From DATBLE01 sp036555585 (lineage in GTDB: Bacteria; Actinomycetota; Thermoleophilia; Gaiellales; Gaiellaceae), in contig DATBLE010000027.1 in assembly GCA_036555585.1 (NCBI GenBank), positions 62,001 to 126,000 on the forward strand: a DNA stretch of 64,000 nucleotides, given 5' to 3'. The stretch's first letter is position 1, and each line of letters opens with the position of its first letter. The translations under genes and the position numbers were made by a program. This document shows, in pieces, positions 40,201-48,614 of the stretch. The notes beneath the pieces were generated by a model. That model did not search any database, was not told the origin of the DNA, and saw only the letters and a list, made by a program, of their open reading frames with translations.

Positions 40201-40692
40201 ATGACGGAGAAAGCGACCTTCGCAGCCGGGTGCTTCTGGGGCGTCGAGTCGGCGTTCCGGGCCGTTCCCGGGGTCACCGCCACCCGCGTCGGCTACACGG
40301 GCGGCCATACCGACGACCCGTCCTACTACGACGTCTGCTCCGACACGACCGGGCACGCCGAGGCGGTCGAGATCGAGTTCGACCCCGAGCAGGTCTCCTA
40401 CGACCAGCTGCTCGACCTCTTCTGGCGCTCGCACGACCCGACCCAGGGCAACCGCCAGGGCCCGGACGTCGGCAGCCAGTACCGCTCGGCCGTGTATTTC
40501 CACTCGTCCGGGCAGGAGGAGCAGGCGCTCGCCTCGCGCACTCGCCTCCAGGCGGAGCTCTCGAACAGGATCACGACCGAGGTCGTTCCGGCCGGCGAGT
40601 TCTACGAGGCCGAGGACTACCACCAGCAGTACTTCGAGAAGCACGGCTACACGAGCTGCCACGCGGGCCTCGTCTCGGCGCGCGCGGGCTGA
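40201..40692 (+). CDS. msrA: Peptide methionine-S-sulfoxide reductase
   Basis: 163 residues. The catalytic Cys11 is in AAGCFWGVES, followed by GYTGGHTDDPSYYDVCS and the GHAEAVEIEFDP acid motif. A late Cys153 (YTSCHAG) can act as resolving cysteine. It repairs oxidised methionine. ATG 40201 has AGAGGG just upstream; convergent with the BTAD gene after 12 bp. Confidence 0.95.
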   Translation: MTEKATFAAGCFWGVESAFRAVPGVTATRVGYTGGHTDDPSYYDVCSDTTGHAEAVEIEFDPEQVSYDQLLDLFWRSHDPTQGNRQGPDVGSQYRSAVYFHSSGQEEQALASRTRLQAELSNRITTEVVPAGEFYEAEDYHQQYFEKHGYTSCHAGLVSARAG

Positions 40693-40704
40693 GCCCGCCC
40701 GGCT

Positions 40705-43700
40705 TCAGCGCACCCAGAGCTGGTCGAGGCACGCGGTCGTCGAGCCGTTCCAGTAGGACAGCCAGCAGGAGGTGTAGTTCCCGGTCCGGGCCGAGACGAA
40801 GTCGGTCGCGATGCCGGCGCGGATCACGACCCACGGAGCCAGGTCGGTGATCTCGTGGTCGATCTTCGTCCAGAGCCGCGACGCGGCCCGCGGGTCGACC
40901 GTCTGGAGCGCGGCGGCGTGCGAGATCTCGGCGTCGATGTGGCGGTTGCAGAGCTCGCTCCAGTTCGCATTCGTGCTCACCTTGCCGGTGTATGAACGAC
41001 ACGTGAAGAGCGGAACGAAGAAGTTGCTCGCGGCGGGAAAGTCCCATCCCCAGCCGCCCACGCCTGCCTGCCGGTCCGGACGCCAGGTGACGCCGGGGTG
41101 CGGGACGGTCCTGAGCCGGGCCCTGTAGCCGAGGCTGCGGAGCACAGAGACGATGTACTCCCCGTTCCGGTGGCCGATCGGGATGTCGAAAAACCAGACG
41201 GTGACCGGCTGACCTTTCGTCCCGGACGCCGCGACGAGGCGGCGCGCCCTGGCCAGGTCGGGCCCGGTGTAGGTGCCGGCCTTGTTCGGGTGCAGCGTGT
41301 ACGGGCAGTAGCGGCGGTAGCCGTCGGTGTTCGGCGGCAGCACTTGGCAGCCGACCTCGGCGGTCCCGGGACCGCCGGCGAGCTCGATCAGGTGGTCGCG
41401 GTCGACGGCATAGTTGAGCGCCCGCCGGACGCGGACGTCGTCGAAGGGAGGAAGCCTTGTGTTCAGCCAGACCGCGGTCGAGGCGGCCTCGGGCACGCTG
41501 AAGAGGCGACTGGAGTAGCGCGTCCGCAAGGACGACGCAAGTGCGGGAGCCCAGGTCTGATCGGGGGCATCGGCGGTGAGGTCGGCCGATCCGCGCTCGA
41601 CGGCGCGCACGGCGCTCTCGCCGGTGTACCCGTAGCGCACGACAATCCGGTCGGGGAAGCCGGCCGGCTGGGCGGCAGACGACCAGAGACGGAACTGCGG
41701 GTTTCGCACGAGTCTGATCACGCCGCGCTGCCCGGTGTCGTAGCCGGCGACCTCGTAGGGGCCGGTCGCCGGCAGCGGCGGTCGCGCGTCGAGCGGCGTG
41801 CTCGCCGGCACGGCGTCGGCGAGAGGCAGCGCGAGCTTGTAGAGGAAGTCGGGGTCGGAAGCGGTGAGGTGGAATACGACCGTGTTCGAGCGGGCATCGG
41901 TCACGATCCCCTTCGAGAGATCGCAGCGCTTCGGCCTCCGCACGCATCCGGTCGCACCCACGATTCCCGTGAGATAGGAGTTGGGCAAGCTGCTCGCGTT
42001 GGCGAGCAGCGCGCGCTCGATCCCGCGGCGGACGTCTTCCGGTTGCACGACTGCGCCGGTCGAGTAGTGGATGCCCGGGCGAAGCTGGAAGGCGTAGGTC
42101 CTGCCGCCGTTGCTGACGGTCGGGAGCGCCACTGCGAGGTCCGGCACCACGCGGTAGCCCTCCGCGCCGCCTGAGCGCCCGTAGCCGAGGAGACCGTCGT
42201 TGGTGAGCGTCAAGAGCTCCGCCTCCCCATAACCGGATGCCGGGTCGAGCGCCCTGGCGATGCCTCCCTGGTACGCGTTCGGGGGATTTGCCACAGCGAT
42301 GGTCAGCGTGCCGCCGCGATGCGCGCTCGTCGCTCCCCGGACTGCCACGTACGCCCTGTCCACGCCGACCGCGACTCCCTGCGGCTGGTCGCCCACCGGC
42401 ACGCTCTTAACGACCGTGCCGCTCTTCGCGTCGATCTTCGACAGCGTTCCCGAGAGTGCGTTCGAGACCCACACGCCCGTGTTCCCGGGCGCGACCGCCA
42501 CGCCGCTCGGTCCCTCGCCGACCACAATCGTCGCCACGACCCGGCTCGTCGCCGGATCGATCTCCGAGACGGTCGCGTCCTGGCCGTTGGCGACCCATAC
42601 CGCTCCAGGGCCGGCCGCGACCGCGGCGGCCCCGTTGCCGACGTTGATCCGGGTGACGCTCCCAGACTGGGGATCGACCCGCGAGAGAACACCCGCCGAC
42701 TTGCTCGTGACCCAGAGGGCGCCGTCTCCGGCGGCGATCGCGTCCGCGCCGGCGTCGACCGGAATCGGCGTGTCCGTGTTCCCTGTGAGCGGGTCGATCC
42801 GCACGACGGCGTGGTCGACCGAACTCGCCACCCAGATGCCGCCGAGCCCGAACGCGACTCCGGTCGGACCGTTCCCCACCGCGATCCTGTCGACCACCTG
42901 CCCGCCGTTCGTCCTCGGGTCGATCTGCCAGACCGTGCCGTCGAGGCTGTTCGCAACCCAGACGAAGCCCCCTCCGACTGCGACCCCGATTGGTCCGTGC
43001 CCGACCCCGATCGTCTGCACGACCGTACTCGTCTTCGGGTCGATCCTCGACACCGAGCTCTGGTTGGGCATCGTCGCCCAGACGGACGCCTGCCCGTACG
43101 CGATCGAGCCCGGCGCCGCCTCCAGCCGAGCCGACGCCACGATGCGTCCGGTCTTCGCGTCGTAGGCGCCGACCGCGTTCGCATTCCCGGTTGCCGAGGC
43201 AGGTCCCCCCGAGCCGCCGCCTGGCACCACCACTGCGAGCACGTACGTGACCACTCCTGCGACCGCGAGCACACCGGCCACGGCGAGCGCCAGGACCTTG
43301 GGACGGCCGCGAACGACGCTGGCCTCGCCTCCGGTGATGTCCGGCTCCGGTGGAATCGCCTCGCTTGCCACAGCCGTCGCGGCGCGGGTCGGCGGGGTCT
43401 CGAGCAGCCCGCGATAGACGAACTCCGTCTCGGGTGACGGGTAGGCGCCGAGCTCTTCCGCGAGGAGCCGCCGGCAGCGCTCGTAAACCCGCAGTGCCTC
43501 GGCCCGGTTGCCGGCGGCTACGTGCGCGTCCATTAGACGCCTGTAGCCGGTCTCGCGAAACGGCTCGAGCTCGGTTGTCTGCTCAGCCCACGTCGCCGCT
43601 CCTTGCGCGTCCCCGGAAAGCAGGCACGCATCGGCCAGCACGCCCAGCGCGCGGACGCGGACGTCGGAGAGCTCGCGGCGCTTGCCGTCGACCCACGCGC

Positions 43701-44163
43701 CGTCCTCTCCGGGCAGGAAGGGCCGGCGCGTGAGGGACTCTGCGAGCTCGGCCGCCTCCCTCGCCCGCGCCGGGTTGCCTGCCGCAAGGGCGACCTCTGC
43801 GTCCTGCGCGGCGCTTGCCGCCGCCACGACGTCGACCCACGTTCCCTCGGGGAGCTCGAGCCGGTAGCAACCGAAGGCGCCGGACAGAGCGCCCGCGCCG
43901 TCGATGCCGTGGTCTGCCAGCAGGGTCCGGAGCTTGCTCACGAGCACGGTCAGGGACTTGTCCCAGCTCGCCGGGGGCGCCTCTCCCCACAGGGCCTCGG
44001 CGAGCTCGTCCCGTGGCACTGCGCGTCCCTGCTCGGCCACCAGATACGCGAACAGGAGTCGGCCCTGCCGCCCCGGAAAACCCCGCTCGTCGATCGCGTC
44101 GCCGTTCGCCTCGACTGCGACCCGGCCCGCAAGGAAGACCTTCAGCTGCGAGGGGCTAGCCAT
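40705..44163 (-). CDS. Transmembrane BTAD (SARP-like) regulator fused to beta-propeller and family-5 solute-binding domain
   Basis: 1152 residues, unusually long. Order: OmpR-type winged helix (about 5-100, LLFAYLVAEQGRAVPRDELA then LWGEAPPASWDKSLTVLVSK); bacterial transcriptional activation domain with TPR-like helices (about 108-253); one membrane helix (about 289-313); a Gly-rich linker; a seven-bladed-type YVTN/NHL propeller (about 330-612, repeated VxxIxVGxGPxGVA and VWVAN strands); and an SBP_bac_5 domain (about 616-1152, e.g. RTYAFQLRPGIHYSTG). The propeller and binding domain should lie outside the cell, the DNA-binding part inside. No ABC transporter is adjacent, so the binding domain probably senses rather than imports. 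Divergent from the secreted operon at 44224. Confidence 0.92.
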   Translation of the reverse strand: MASPSQLKVFLAGRVAVEANGDAIDERGFPGRQGRLLFAYLVAEQGRAVPRDELAEALWGEAPPASWDKSLTVLVSKLRTLLADHGIDGAGALSGAFGCYRLELPEGTWVDVVAAASAAQDAEVALAAGNPARAREAAELAESLTRRPFLPGEDGAWVDGKRRELSDVRVRALGVLADACLLSGDAQGAATWAEQTTELEPFRETGYRRLMDAHVAAGNRAEALRVYERCRRLLAEELGAYPSPETEFVYRGLLETPPTRAATAVASEAIPPEPDITGGEASVVRGRPKVLALAVAGVLAVAGVVTYVLAVVVPGGGSGGPASATGNANAVGAYDAKTGRIVASARLEAAPGSIAYGQASVWATMPNQSSVSRIDPKTSTVVQTIGVGHGPIGVAVGGGFVWVANSLDGTVWQIDPRTNGGQVVDRIAVGNGPTGVAFGLGGIWVASSVDHAVVRIDPLTGNTDTPIPVDAGADAIAAGDGALWVTSKSAGVLSRVDPQSGSVTRINVGNGAAAVAAGPGAVWVANGQDATVSEIDPATSRVVATIVVGEGPSGVAVAPGNTGVWVSNALSGTLSKIDAKSGTVVKSVPVGDQPQGVAVGVDRAYVAVRGATSAHRGGTLTIAVANPPNAYQGGIARALDPASGYGEAELLTLTNDGLLGYGRSGGAEGYRVVPDLAVALPTVSNGGRTYAFQLRPGIHYSTGAVVQPEDVRRGIERALLANASSLPNSYLTGIVGATGCVRRPKRCDLSKGIVTDARSNTVVFHLTASDPDFLYKLALPLADAVPASTPLDARPPLPATGPYEVAGYDTGQRGVIRLVRNPQFRLWSSAAQPAGFPDRIVVRYGYTGESAVRAVERGSADLTADAPDQTWAPALASSLRTRYSSRLFSVPEAASTAVWLNTRLPPFDDVRVRRALNYAVDRDHLIELAGGPGTAEVGCQVLPPNTDGYRRYCPYTLHPNKAGTYTGPDLARARRLVAASGTKGQPVTVWFFDIPIGHRNGEYIVSVLRSLGYRARLRTVPHPGVTWRPDRQAGVGGWGWDFPAASNFFVPLFTCRSYTGKVSTNANWSELCNRHIDAEISHAAALQTVDPRAASRLWTKIDHEITDLAPWVVIRAGIATDFVSARTGNYTSCWLSYWNGSTTACLDQLWVR

Positions 44164-44223
44164 TTCCCAGCATGCATTTTGCCTCGATCCAGGGGGACAT
44201 TCCTAGTCTCGCCGCGAGGAGTC
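44164..44223. promoter_or_regulatory. Divergent intergenic region, BTAD sensor / secreted operon
   Basis: 60 bp. On the plus strand TAGTCT (44204-44209) is a possible -10 and GAGGAG (44215-44220) a ribosome site for the DUF1059-like gene. On the minus strand GGGAA precedes the BTAD ATG. No clear palindrome beyond GCATGC. Confidence 0.4.
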
Positions 44224-44430
44224 GTGGACACGGTGCTCTATTGCGACTGCGGGTTCGAGGCTCGCGCGGCAGACGAGGAGGGACTCGTCGCGGAAGTCCA
44301 GCGGCACGCGCTCGAGGCCCATGGCATGGCGCTCACGCCCGACGAGGCGCTCCTGCTTGCCTTCCGCGCCGAGCTGGACGCGACCACGCAGGTTCCGACT
44401 CCCGGCCCCAATCGAGAGGAGGAGGCATGA
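44224..44430 (+). CDS. DUF1059-like small protein
   Basis: 68 residues. The pattern LYCDCGFEARAADEEGLVAEV followed by QRHALEAHGM (CxC then late His) matches the DUF1059 family of small, possibly metal-binding proteins of unknown function. GTG 44224 after GAGGAG. No signal peptide, unlike the rest of the operon. It overlaps the cupin gene by ATGA. Confidence 0.78.
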   Translation: MDTVLYCDCGFEARAADEEGLVAEVQRHALEAHGMALTPDEALLLAFRAELDATTQVPTPGPNREEEA

Positions 44431-45053
44431 AGTCGAAGCGGTTGATCGTCGTTCTCGTCCTGGCCGGCGCCGCCGCGGTTCTGGCGACGGTCGCGGTCGC
44501 GACCCCGGGCAAGGGCTCGACCTCGACGATCATGTCAATCGGGTCGCTGCAGGCGGACCTGGCGTACAACACCGGAATCGCCGCCGAGGCCAACGGGTTG
44601 TCCTGGAACGGCCGGCAGTACGCGGCAGACCAGCTGCCCGAGTTCCTGATGCGACTTCGGACCGCCGGCGTGACGAACCTCGGCGAATGGCTGAACCTGC
44701 ACCCGGTGGTCTCGGCGAAGTTCGGAATGGCCCCGGTCGGGCTGCTGCACTCGCCGGAGGTGGTCGTGCAGCAGGCCAGGTTCGCACCGGGCGCGTACTC
44801 GGGCTGGCACGTCCATCCCGGCTACCTGACCGCGACGGTCGTATCCGGCCAGGTCGTCCGGTATCGCAGCGACTGCTCGTCGGAGACGTTCTCGGCCGGT
44901 CAGTCGTTCTACGAGACGGCGGCCAACCCGTTCACGGTCAGGAACGAGAGCACGGCGGACGCGGTCGTGCTGGTCACGTTCGTCGTTCCGGGAGGGACGC
45001 CGACCACGGGCCTGCGGATCGACAAGCCGCAGCCCACGACCTGCGCGAAATGA
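44427..45053 (+). CDS. Secreted cupin-domain protein
   Basis: 208 residues. A Sec signal peptide (about 1-26, KSKRLIVVLVLAGAAAVLATV) is followed by an N-terminal helical region and a cupin-2 beta barrel (about 115-195) with metal-type histidines in YSGWHVHPGYLTATVVSG. No catalytic assignment can be made. A strong ribosome site GAGGAGGAGG lies just before ATG 44427, and ATG overlaps the preceding stop. Its TGA overlaps the next ATG. Confidence 0.85.
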   Translation: MKSKRLIVVLVLAGAAAVLATVAVATPGKGSTSTIMSIGSLQADLAYNTGIAAEANGLSWNGRQYAADQLPEFLMRLRTAGVTNLGEWLNLHPVVSAKFGMAPVGLLHSPEVVVQQARFAPGAYSGWHVHPGYLTATVVSGQVVRYRSDCSSETFSAGQSFYETAANPFTVRNESTADAVVLVTFVVPGGTPTTGLRIDKPQPTTCAK

Positions 45054-45733
45054 ATCGGCAGACCACAGCTGCGGGCGCCCCTCGGGCGCTCGCAGCTGCC
45101 GCGGTGCTCACGGCGATCGCGATCGCCGCCGGCCTGACGGCGCCGAGCTCACGAGAAGACGGCAACCTCGCGGGCGCCACCGAAGGGTCGGTGACCGTTC
45201 GCCTTCGGCCCTCCGTCGTTCGACTCGGAGGACGGGCGACGATCGCCGTCAGCGGAGTCCGTGCCGGCGGTCTCGAGGTGCTCCTGGACGGCGCAACGGA
45301 CGTCGGCGGCAGACAGCTCGCGTGGCGGTCGCTTCGACTGGTCAGGGGCGCCTGGCTCGGCACGCTCCCCGCGCCGGCCCTGCGCGGGGTCTATCCGATC
45401 GTGCTCCGTATCCACGCCCACGAGCTCAGGTCGGAGCGATGGCTGCTTCGGGTGTTCGCCCCCGGAACGGGCTCACGACCGTCGTTCGGAGAGCCGGTCG
45501 ACGTCGCGCGTTGGTGGGTGCGCACCGTAGCCGGCGCGAAGCTCGTCGCGCTCAAGGCCTGGCCGCGGCCCGGCTTCGACCGGCGGGACCTGCGCTTTCA
45601 TCGTCTCTTCGTCGTCGCGTACAGCCTGCGCGACCGACCGCGTATCGACGAGCGGCTGGGCATGTTCGTGACCGCCGTCCGGGACGGTTACGGCGGGCGC
45701 TGGCGGTTTCTCGAAGCGACGGTCTCGCCCTGA
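45050..45733 (+). CDS. Secreted hypothetical protein with Ig-like region
   Basis: 227 residues. A hydrophobic N-terminal segment (about 13-30) acts as signal peptide or anchor. Residues 45-135 look like an Ig-like beta sandwich (VTVRLRPSVVRLGGRATIAV). The C-terminal part (about 150-227) is mixed alpha/beta and unrecognised. ATG 45050 overlaps the cupin stop. Known only from context: third gene of the secreted operon. Confidence 0.75.
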   Translation: MNRQTTAAGAPRALAAAAVLTAIAIAAGLTAPSSREDGNLAGATEGSVTVRLRPSVVRLGGRATIAVSGVRAGGLEVLLDGATDVGGRQLAWRSLRLVRGAWLGTLPAPALRGVYPIVLRIHAHELRSERWLLRVFAPGTGSRPSFGEPVDVARWWVRTVAGAKLVALKAWPRPGFDRRDLRFHRLFVVAYSLRDRPRIDERLGMFVTAVRDGYGGRWRFLEATVSP

Positions 45734-46527
45734 TAAGACGCGTACTGGCAGTCGCGGTCGCGACGGTCCTGCTCGCCTCGGCCGGGACCGCACGTGCCGA
45801 CGGCGACCCGGCCAGCGACGTCCTGCTCGGGCAGAACGTCTACTTTCCCTACCGGGCGCCGTCTCCGGCCGCACGTGCCGCGCTCGAGCGGGTCGTCAGC
45901 GCCGTCTACGCCCGCGGAGACCGGGTGAAGGTCGCACTGGTCTACGCGGTCGACGATCTGGGCGCGATCCCGTCCCTGTTCGGGCAGCCGGGCGAGTACG
46001 CCCGCTTCCTCGGAGTCGAGCTCGCGCTGTGGTATGTCGGCCCGCTGCTCGTGGTGATGCCGACGGGGCTCGGCATCTACGACGGCGGACGCCCGACGAC
46101 GGCCGCGGAGCAGCAGCTGCGTTCCCTCTCCGCGACCGCAGGGAGCCCCGACGACCTCGCGCGCAACGCCGTGCTCGCGCTCCAGCGCCTCTCGTCCGCA
46201 GGCGCCCTCCGCTCCCCCGACGTCAAGCCGCCCCTCGTCACCGCTCATCCCGCTTCGGCGACGCGCGGCAAGACGACGAGGCTGCGCTTCGACGTCTACG
46301 ACGACAGCGGGCGCAGCAAGGCGGTCGTCCGCGTGTACGAGCAGGACGCTCTTCTCGCCACCATCACCTCGCCGCTCGCCTTCGAGATCGGCACTCGCAG
46401 CGTCAGCCTGCGGTGGCGGGTGCCGGCCAGGCTGCGCAGCCGGCAGCTCCGCTTCTGCGTCGTCGCCACCGACCCGGCCGGGAACCGGAGCAGGCCGGAG
46501 TGCGCCCCGTTCCTCCGGCTCGGATAG
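45730..46527 (+). CDS. Secreted hypothetical protein, probable CTG start
   Basis: 265 residues. No ATG, GTG or TTG lies near the start of the frame, but a perfect signal peptide begins exactly at CTG 45730 (LIRRVLAVAVATVLLASAG then TARAD), and that CTG overlaps the upstream TGA as CTGA, matching the NTGA junctions of the operon. The mature part has an N-terminal TPM-like region (about 35-155) and a C-terminal Ig-like domain with two Cys (FCVVATDPAGNRSRPEC). Function unknown. Confidence 0.72.
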   Translation: MIRRVLAVAVATVLLASAGTARADGDPASDVLLGQNVYFPYRAPSPAARAALERVVSAVYARGDRVKVALVYAVDDLGAIPSLFGQPGEYARFLGVELALWYVGPLLVVMPTGLGIYDGGRPTTAAEQQLRSLSATAGSPDDLARNAVLALQRLSSAGALRSPDVKPPLVTAHPASATRGKTTRLRFDVYDDSGRSKAVVRVYEQDALLATITSPLAFEIGTRSVSLRWRVPARLRSRQLRFCVVATDPAGNRSRPECAPFLRLG

Positions 46528-46560
46528 CCGCTGACGAGGGAGTCGCGAAAGGAGCAGCAG

Positions 46561-47334
46561 ATGCATTGTCCTCCCACCCAGCAGTGCTTTGACCGCCGCC
46601 GAACCGGCTTCGTGGTCGCAGTCTTGACGGCCGCCTGCCTGGCCGTCGGACTCCTCGCGCCGGGCGGCGCGGTCGGTACCGGGGCCGCACTCGCAACGTC
46701 GTTCTCGGGACTGACGACCCACGTGGCCGTCACCGTGACCGATTCCAGGTTCGTGCTGTCGAGGCGCAGCGCTCCCGTAGGAGGGGTCGTCTTCTCGGTC
46801 ACCAACAGGGGCAAGAGCCCGCACAACTTCGAGATCGCCGGGAAGAAGACGCGGTTGCTCGCCCACGGTCGCTCCGCGGCCTTGCGGGTCACCTTCGCGA
46901 AGGGGGGCCGGTACCCCTACCGCTCGACGGTTTCCGGCCAGGCAACGGCCGGGCTGAAGGGGGTCTTCTCGGTCGTGGGCGCTCAGCGCCCGGCGCCCCC
47001 GCCGCCGCCCACCACGACGGCCACGACGACGACCGGCACGGTCGGTGCCGCGAACACGACCGTCGACGTCCAGATGCTCGACCAGAGCACCTCATCCACC
47101 GGCACCCCCGCCTTCGTCCTCTCTCGGCTGAGTGCGCCGTCGGGCAAGGTCACGTTCGTGATCACCAGCTCCTGCCAGGGCTGCAACTTCGACCTCGACG
47201 GCCTCAAGATCGGTGCCGCGCTCGCGCCGGGCCAGTCGGAGACGTGGACGGTTGCGTTACCGCCCGGCAGCTACCGCTATCACTGCGACATCTTCCCGAA
47301 CGTGATGAAGGGGATATTCACGGTCACGCCCTAG
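46561..47334 (+). CDS. Secreted protein with two cupredoxin-like domains, copper sites degenerate
   Basis: 257 residues: signal peptide (about 14-40), cupredoxin-like domain 1 (about 52-140), a Pro/Thr linker (APPPPPTTTATTTT) and domain 2 (about 165-257). Domain 1 keeps the first His (H88 in SPHNFEI) but the Cys, His and Met ligand positions are S122, Q127 and L132. Domain 2 has C242 and M249 (YHCDIFPNVMKG), with Phe where the second His is expected and Cys208 at the first-His position. Copper binding is therefore doubtful. Ribosome site GAAAGGAG; stop shared as CTAG with the convergent MFS gene. Confidence 0.82.
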   Translation: MHCPPTQQCFDRRRTGFVVAVLTAACLAVGLLAPGGAVGTGAALATSFSGLTTHVAVTVTDSRFVLSRRSAPVGGVVFSVTNRGKSPHNFEIAGKKTRLLAHGRSAALRVTFAKGGRYPYRSTVSGQATAGLKGVFSVVGAQRPAPPPPPTTTATTTTGTVGAANTTVDVQMLDQSTSSTGTPAFVLSRLSAPSGKVTFVITSSCQGCNFDLDGLKIGAALAPGQSETWTVALPPGSYRYHCDIFPNVMKGIFTVTP

Positions 47335-48614
47335 ACGGTCCGCTGCTCCTCGGCGACCGCGACCACCGGTGCGCGCCGGCGCGGCGGCCTGACGTCGCGC
47401 AGGCGCAGCACTGCGAACGCCGTCGCCGCCAGCCCGCACACGCCCGCGACGCCGAACGCCAGCTCGGTGCCGCCGACCTCGGCGAGCCAGCCTGCGAGCA
47501 GCCCGCCGATCGGCGTCAGGCCGGCGAAGGCGAAGAGATACAGGCCGATCACGCGGCCGCGCAGCCGGTCGGGCGCGGTCAGCTGCAGCACAGACTGGCT
47601 GTTCGCCGTCCAGGTCGAGAAGAAGAAGCCGATCACGAGCAGGAGCGCGCCTGCGATCGCCTCGTTGCGCACGGGCGCGAGCAGGAGCATCGCGACGCTG
47701 AAGCCGCCGGCGCCGAGCACCAGCGCCTTCCAGCTCGCGCGGCTCAGCGCCGCGGCGAAGAGCGCGCCGGCGAGTGCGCCCGCGCCGAAGCATGCGAACA
47801 GCACGCCGAACACTGCCGCCCCGGCGTCGAGCGTCCTCGACGCCAGCACCGGCAGCAGGACACGGAAGTTGAAACCGGTGCAGCTGACCACCGTCACCAT
47901 CACCAGCACGGTCAGCACCGCCGGCGTCCGCCGCGCGTAGCGCAGGCCCTCGCGGATCGCCGCGCCCGTCTTCTCCTTCGCGGAGCTGCGCTCGACCGGA
48001 AAGAGCTCGGAGACGCGCATCAGGAGCAGCGCGGTGAGCACGGCGAGGAACGAGCCGGCGTTGATCGCGAAGCACCAGCCGGTGCCGACCGCCGCGATCA
48101 GGAGCCCGCCGACCGCCGGCCCCACCACGCGACCCGCGTTGAACAGCGACGAGTTGAGCGCGATCGCGTTCGGCAGCTCGGCCCGGCCGACGAGCTGGAA
48201 CGTGAGCGCCTGCCGGTTCGGGGAGTCGAAGACGAGCGCCGCCCCTCCGAGGAACGCGAGCACGAAGTACGGCCACGTGTGCGACACACCGGCGAAGGCG
48301 AGCACGGCGAGCGCTCCCGCGACGACCATCGAGACGGTCTGGGTGACGATCACCACGCGCCGGTTGTCGAACCGGTCGGCCGCCACGCCCGAGAACAGTC
48401 CGAAGGCGAGGAACGGCAGGTAGCGGGCGAAGACGAGGGCGCCGACGTAGAACGGCGAGTGGGTGAGGCCGAGGATCAGCCACGGCAGCGCCGTGTCCTG
48501 CATCCACGTTCCGGTCACCGAGACGATCTGGCCGGTGAAGTACAGGCGGTAGTTCCGGTGCCTGCGCAGGCTCGAGAACGTGCGCGAGTTGAGCGCGAGC
48601 AGGGCCGCCGTCAC
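47331..48614 (-). CDS. MFS transporter (MFS_3/EntS-like exporter family)
   Basis: 427 residues, about 12 membrane helices. Typical N-terminal FSSLRRHRNYRLYFTGQIVS followed by VTGTWMQDTALPWLIL, and motif A-like SGVAADRFDNRRVVI. Related proteins export siderophores or drugs. GTG 48614 overlaps the marR stop (GTGA), so it is expressed with and probably repressed by that regulator. Confidence 0.9.
   Translation of the reverse strand: MTAALLALNSRTFSSLRRHRNYRLYFTGQIVSVTGTWMQDTALPWLILGLTHSPFYVGALVFARYLPFLAFGLFSGVAADRFDNRRVVIVTQTVSMVVAGALAVLAFAGVSHTWPYFVLAFLGGAALVFDSPNRQALTFQLVGRAELPNAIALNSSLFNAGRVVGPAVGGLLIAAVGTGWCFAINAGSFLAVLTALLLMRVSELFPVERSSAKEKTGAAIREGLRYARRTPAVLTVLVMVTVVSCTGFNFRVLLPVLASRTLDAGAAVFGVLFACFGAGALAGALFAAALSRASWKALVLGAGGFSVAMLLLAPVRNEAIAGALLLVIGFFFSTWTANSQSVLQLTAPDRLRGRVIGLYLFAFAGLTPIGGLLAGWLAEVGGTELAFGVAGVCGLAATAFAVLRLRDVRPPRRRAPVVAVAEEQRTV

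Noticed and set aside
40201..40692. MsrA as a possible selenoprotein, given SelD nearby
   Set aside because: The catalytic residue codon is TGC (GCFWG), not TGA.
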